This document shows, piece after piece, positions 63,101-64,000 of a stretch of 64,000 nucleotides of DNA. Location: the NCBI GenBank assembly GCA_025677815.1, contig JAIXMP010000027.1:310001-374000 (forward strand), read 5' to 3'. The notes under the pieces are model-generated. The model worked only from the letters and a program-made list of their open reading frames with translations. It was not told the origin of the DNA and searched no databases. This DNA comes from Phascolomyces articulosus (taxonomy: Eukaryota; Mucoromycota; Mucoromycetes; Mucorales; Lichtheimiaceae). Position numbers and translations under genes: made by a program. Every line of letters begins with the position of its first letter. The first letter of the stretch is position 1.

Positions 63101-64000
63101 GGATGTTGCTGTTGCTGTTGTGCCTGTTGCTGTTGTGCCTGTTGCTGCTGAGCTTGTTGCTGTTGAGCTTGTTGCTGTTGAGCTTGTTGATGAGCAGCAG
63201 CCGCAGCTTGTTGTTGTGTCTGTTGAGGATGCTGTTGTTGTTGTGCCTGTTGTGCTTGCTGTTGTGCTTGTTGTGCTTGCTGCTGTTGAGCATGTTGCTG
63301 TTGAGCAGCTTGTTGTTGATGCTGTTGCATCATTTGTTGATTTGCAAGCTGTTGTTGCATATGCATTCGAGCTTGTTGACTATTGAGGAACATCCTGTCA
63401 TGAGCACATAAAAGAAATTGGTTTTTTTTTCTATATGATCCTATAACTAGCCAAAAAAAAAAAAACATCAAAATAACTAGAATAAATTTACTTACGGGTT
63501 TCGCATCATATTTCCTGCTACAGCAGCTTGTCGTTGTTTTTGAAGCATTTGAAATTGTAACTATTGCAGAAGTGATATAAAAGATCAGTAAACAAGCAAA
63601 AATCATATAAGACTAGGAAATTAAAAATAATAAGCCCTTACCCGCTCTTCCGGTGTCATTGAATTTATATCGCGATTTAAGAGTTGAGCTGCCATTGCAT
63701 TGGTAGTTTGCATATTAGGTGTTGCTCCTACACGTTGGGTATTCATCATCGGCTGGCCTTGAGCGTTCAAGGGTATACCTTGTGGACCGACCATAGGCGA
63801 ATTCATCATATGTTCAGCGGAAGGGTGACCCATAGATTCACTACCTGCGGTGACATTTGGTCTTTGCATCTGTCGGGGGGAAAACGATGGTGAAGGCGCG
63901 TGTCTTCCAGGGATATGTTGTTGTGGTAAGGATGCAGGCATGCTTTGAGGAGTATGTACAATGTTATTATTATTATTATTATTGTTATTAGTAGTATTAT
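60129..64000 (-). CDS. LEUNIG-like glutamine-rich WD40 transcriptional corepressor, 5' end outside the window
   Basis: Probable nuclear corepressor scaffold. The gene runs off the right edge: the outermost exon stays open to base 64000, with a poly-Asn run coded by the (ATT)n there. Exons seen are >64000-63642, 63496-63560, 62955-63394, 62707-62838, about 62437-62519, about 60750-62345 and 60129-60655. The N part is a very Gln-rich disordered region (QQQA and QQAQ repeats), with PASLPQQHIPGRHAP at the left of what is visible and MTPEERVR near a splice. Then come FDLERFMMSDTADLNDIFAG and seven WD repeats: LKGHTSKVLTCAFSPNGQY, VLEGHGQNINCVRWSPDD, DKSIRVWDVG, AVDFAPGRPEIICSLDAEG, RFHPRNSNRIACATGNQ, SISSVDWSQDGNYLVTSSEG, ending NLKLWTL. 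The WD part closely follows LEUNIG/LUH. A LisH/LUFS N-terminus, if present, lies outside. Confidence 0.85.
62643..62675. repeat. (CTC)n microsatellite in a LEUNIG-like intron
   Basis: Eleven CTC-type units inside the intron between the exons 62707-62838 and 62437-62519. Read on the gene's strand it is (GGA)n, which is purine-rich and close to the donor. Confidence 0.85.

Noticed and set aside
61486..63411. Long plus-strand frames rich in Leu, Val and Ala
   Set aside because: They are shadows of CAG/CAA repeats of the minus-strand LEUNIG-like gene.

Overview
The window is nuclear DNA of an early-diverging filamentous fungus, most probably Mucoromycota (Mucorales-like). Supporting points are visibly AT-rich intergenic DNA, genes broken by many short introns (about 60-150 nt, GTAAGT-type donors, TAG/CAG acceptors), fungal-type genes (chitin synthase, AIM32, PRP17, SDHAF2), and decayed copies of a LINE-type retrotransposon and of a repeated ORF family that I recall only from mucoralean genomes. 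The species cannot be named from the sequence.

Left part (1-23 kb): a SWT1-like PIN-domain RNA endonuclease (-), a decayed coiled-coil gene, the splicing factor PRP17 (+), an alpha-arrestin adaptor with PPxY motifs (-), an unrecognised S/T-P-rich protein (+), a nine-exon chitin synthase (+), the mitochondrial assembly factor SDHAF2 (-) and a membrane-bound wax-synthase-like acyltransferase (+).

Middle (23-40 kb): an FHA + kinase checkpoint gene of the CHK2/Cds1/Rad53 type (-) and AIM32 (-), followed by about 11 kb with no intact gene. That stretch holds a region studded with TGGATGA-like motifs, a palindromic block followed by a multi-exon relic of the mucoralean ORF family, two tandem repeats and the C-terminal tail of a LINE.

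Right part (40-64 kb): a 14-exon gamma-glutamyltranspeptidase (+) with a 10-nt microexon, the histone-fold repressor DR1/NC2-beta (-), a four-exon adenylation-carrier-reductase (NRPS-like) gene (-), a chorismate-lyase-like pseudogene (+), RPB12 (+), an F-box/WD40/UIM protein resembling yeast Ufo1 (-), and a glutamine-rich LEUNIG-like WD40 corepressor (-) cut by the right edge.

Genes are mostly unrelated housekeeping units, each with its own promoter, as expected for a fungal chromosome. They cover transcription and mRNA quality control (SWT1, PRP17, DR1, RPB12, LEUNIG-like), protein turnover (arrestin, Ufo1-like), cell wall (chitin synthase), mitochondrion (SDHAF2, AIM32), and lipid, glutathione and possible secondary metabolism. 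Exon boundaries were worked out by hand. For nine genes the summed exon lengths are divisible by three and the joined reading frame is open, which supports those models.
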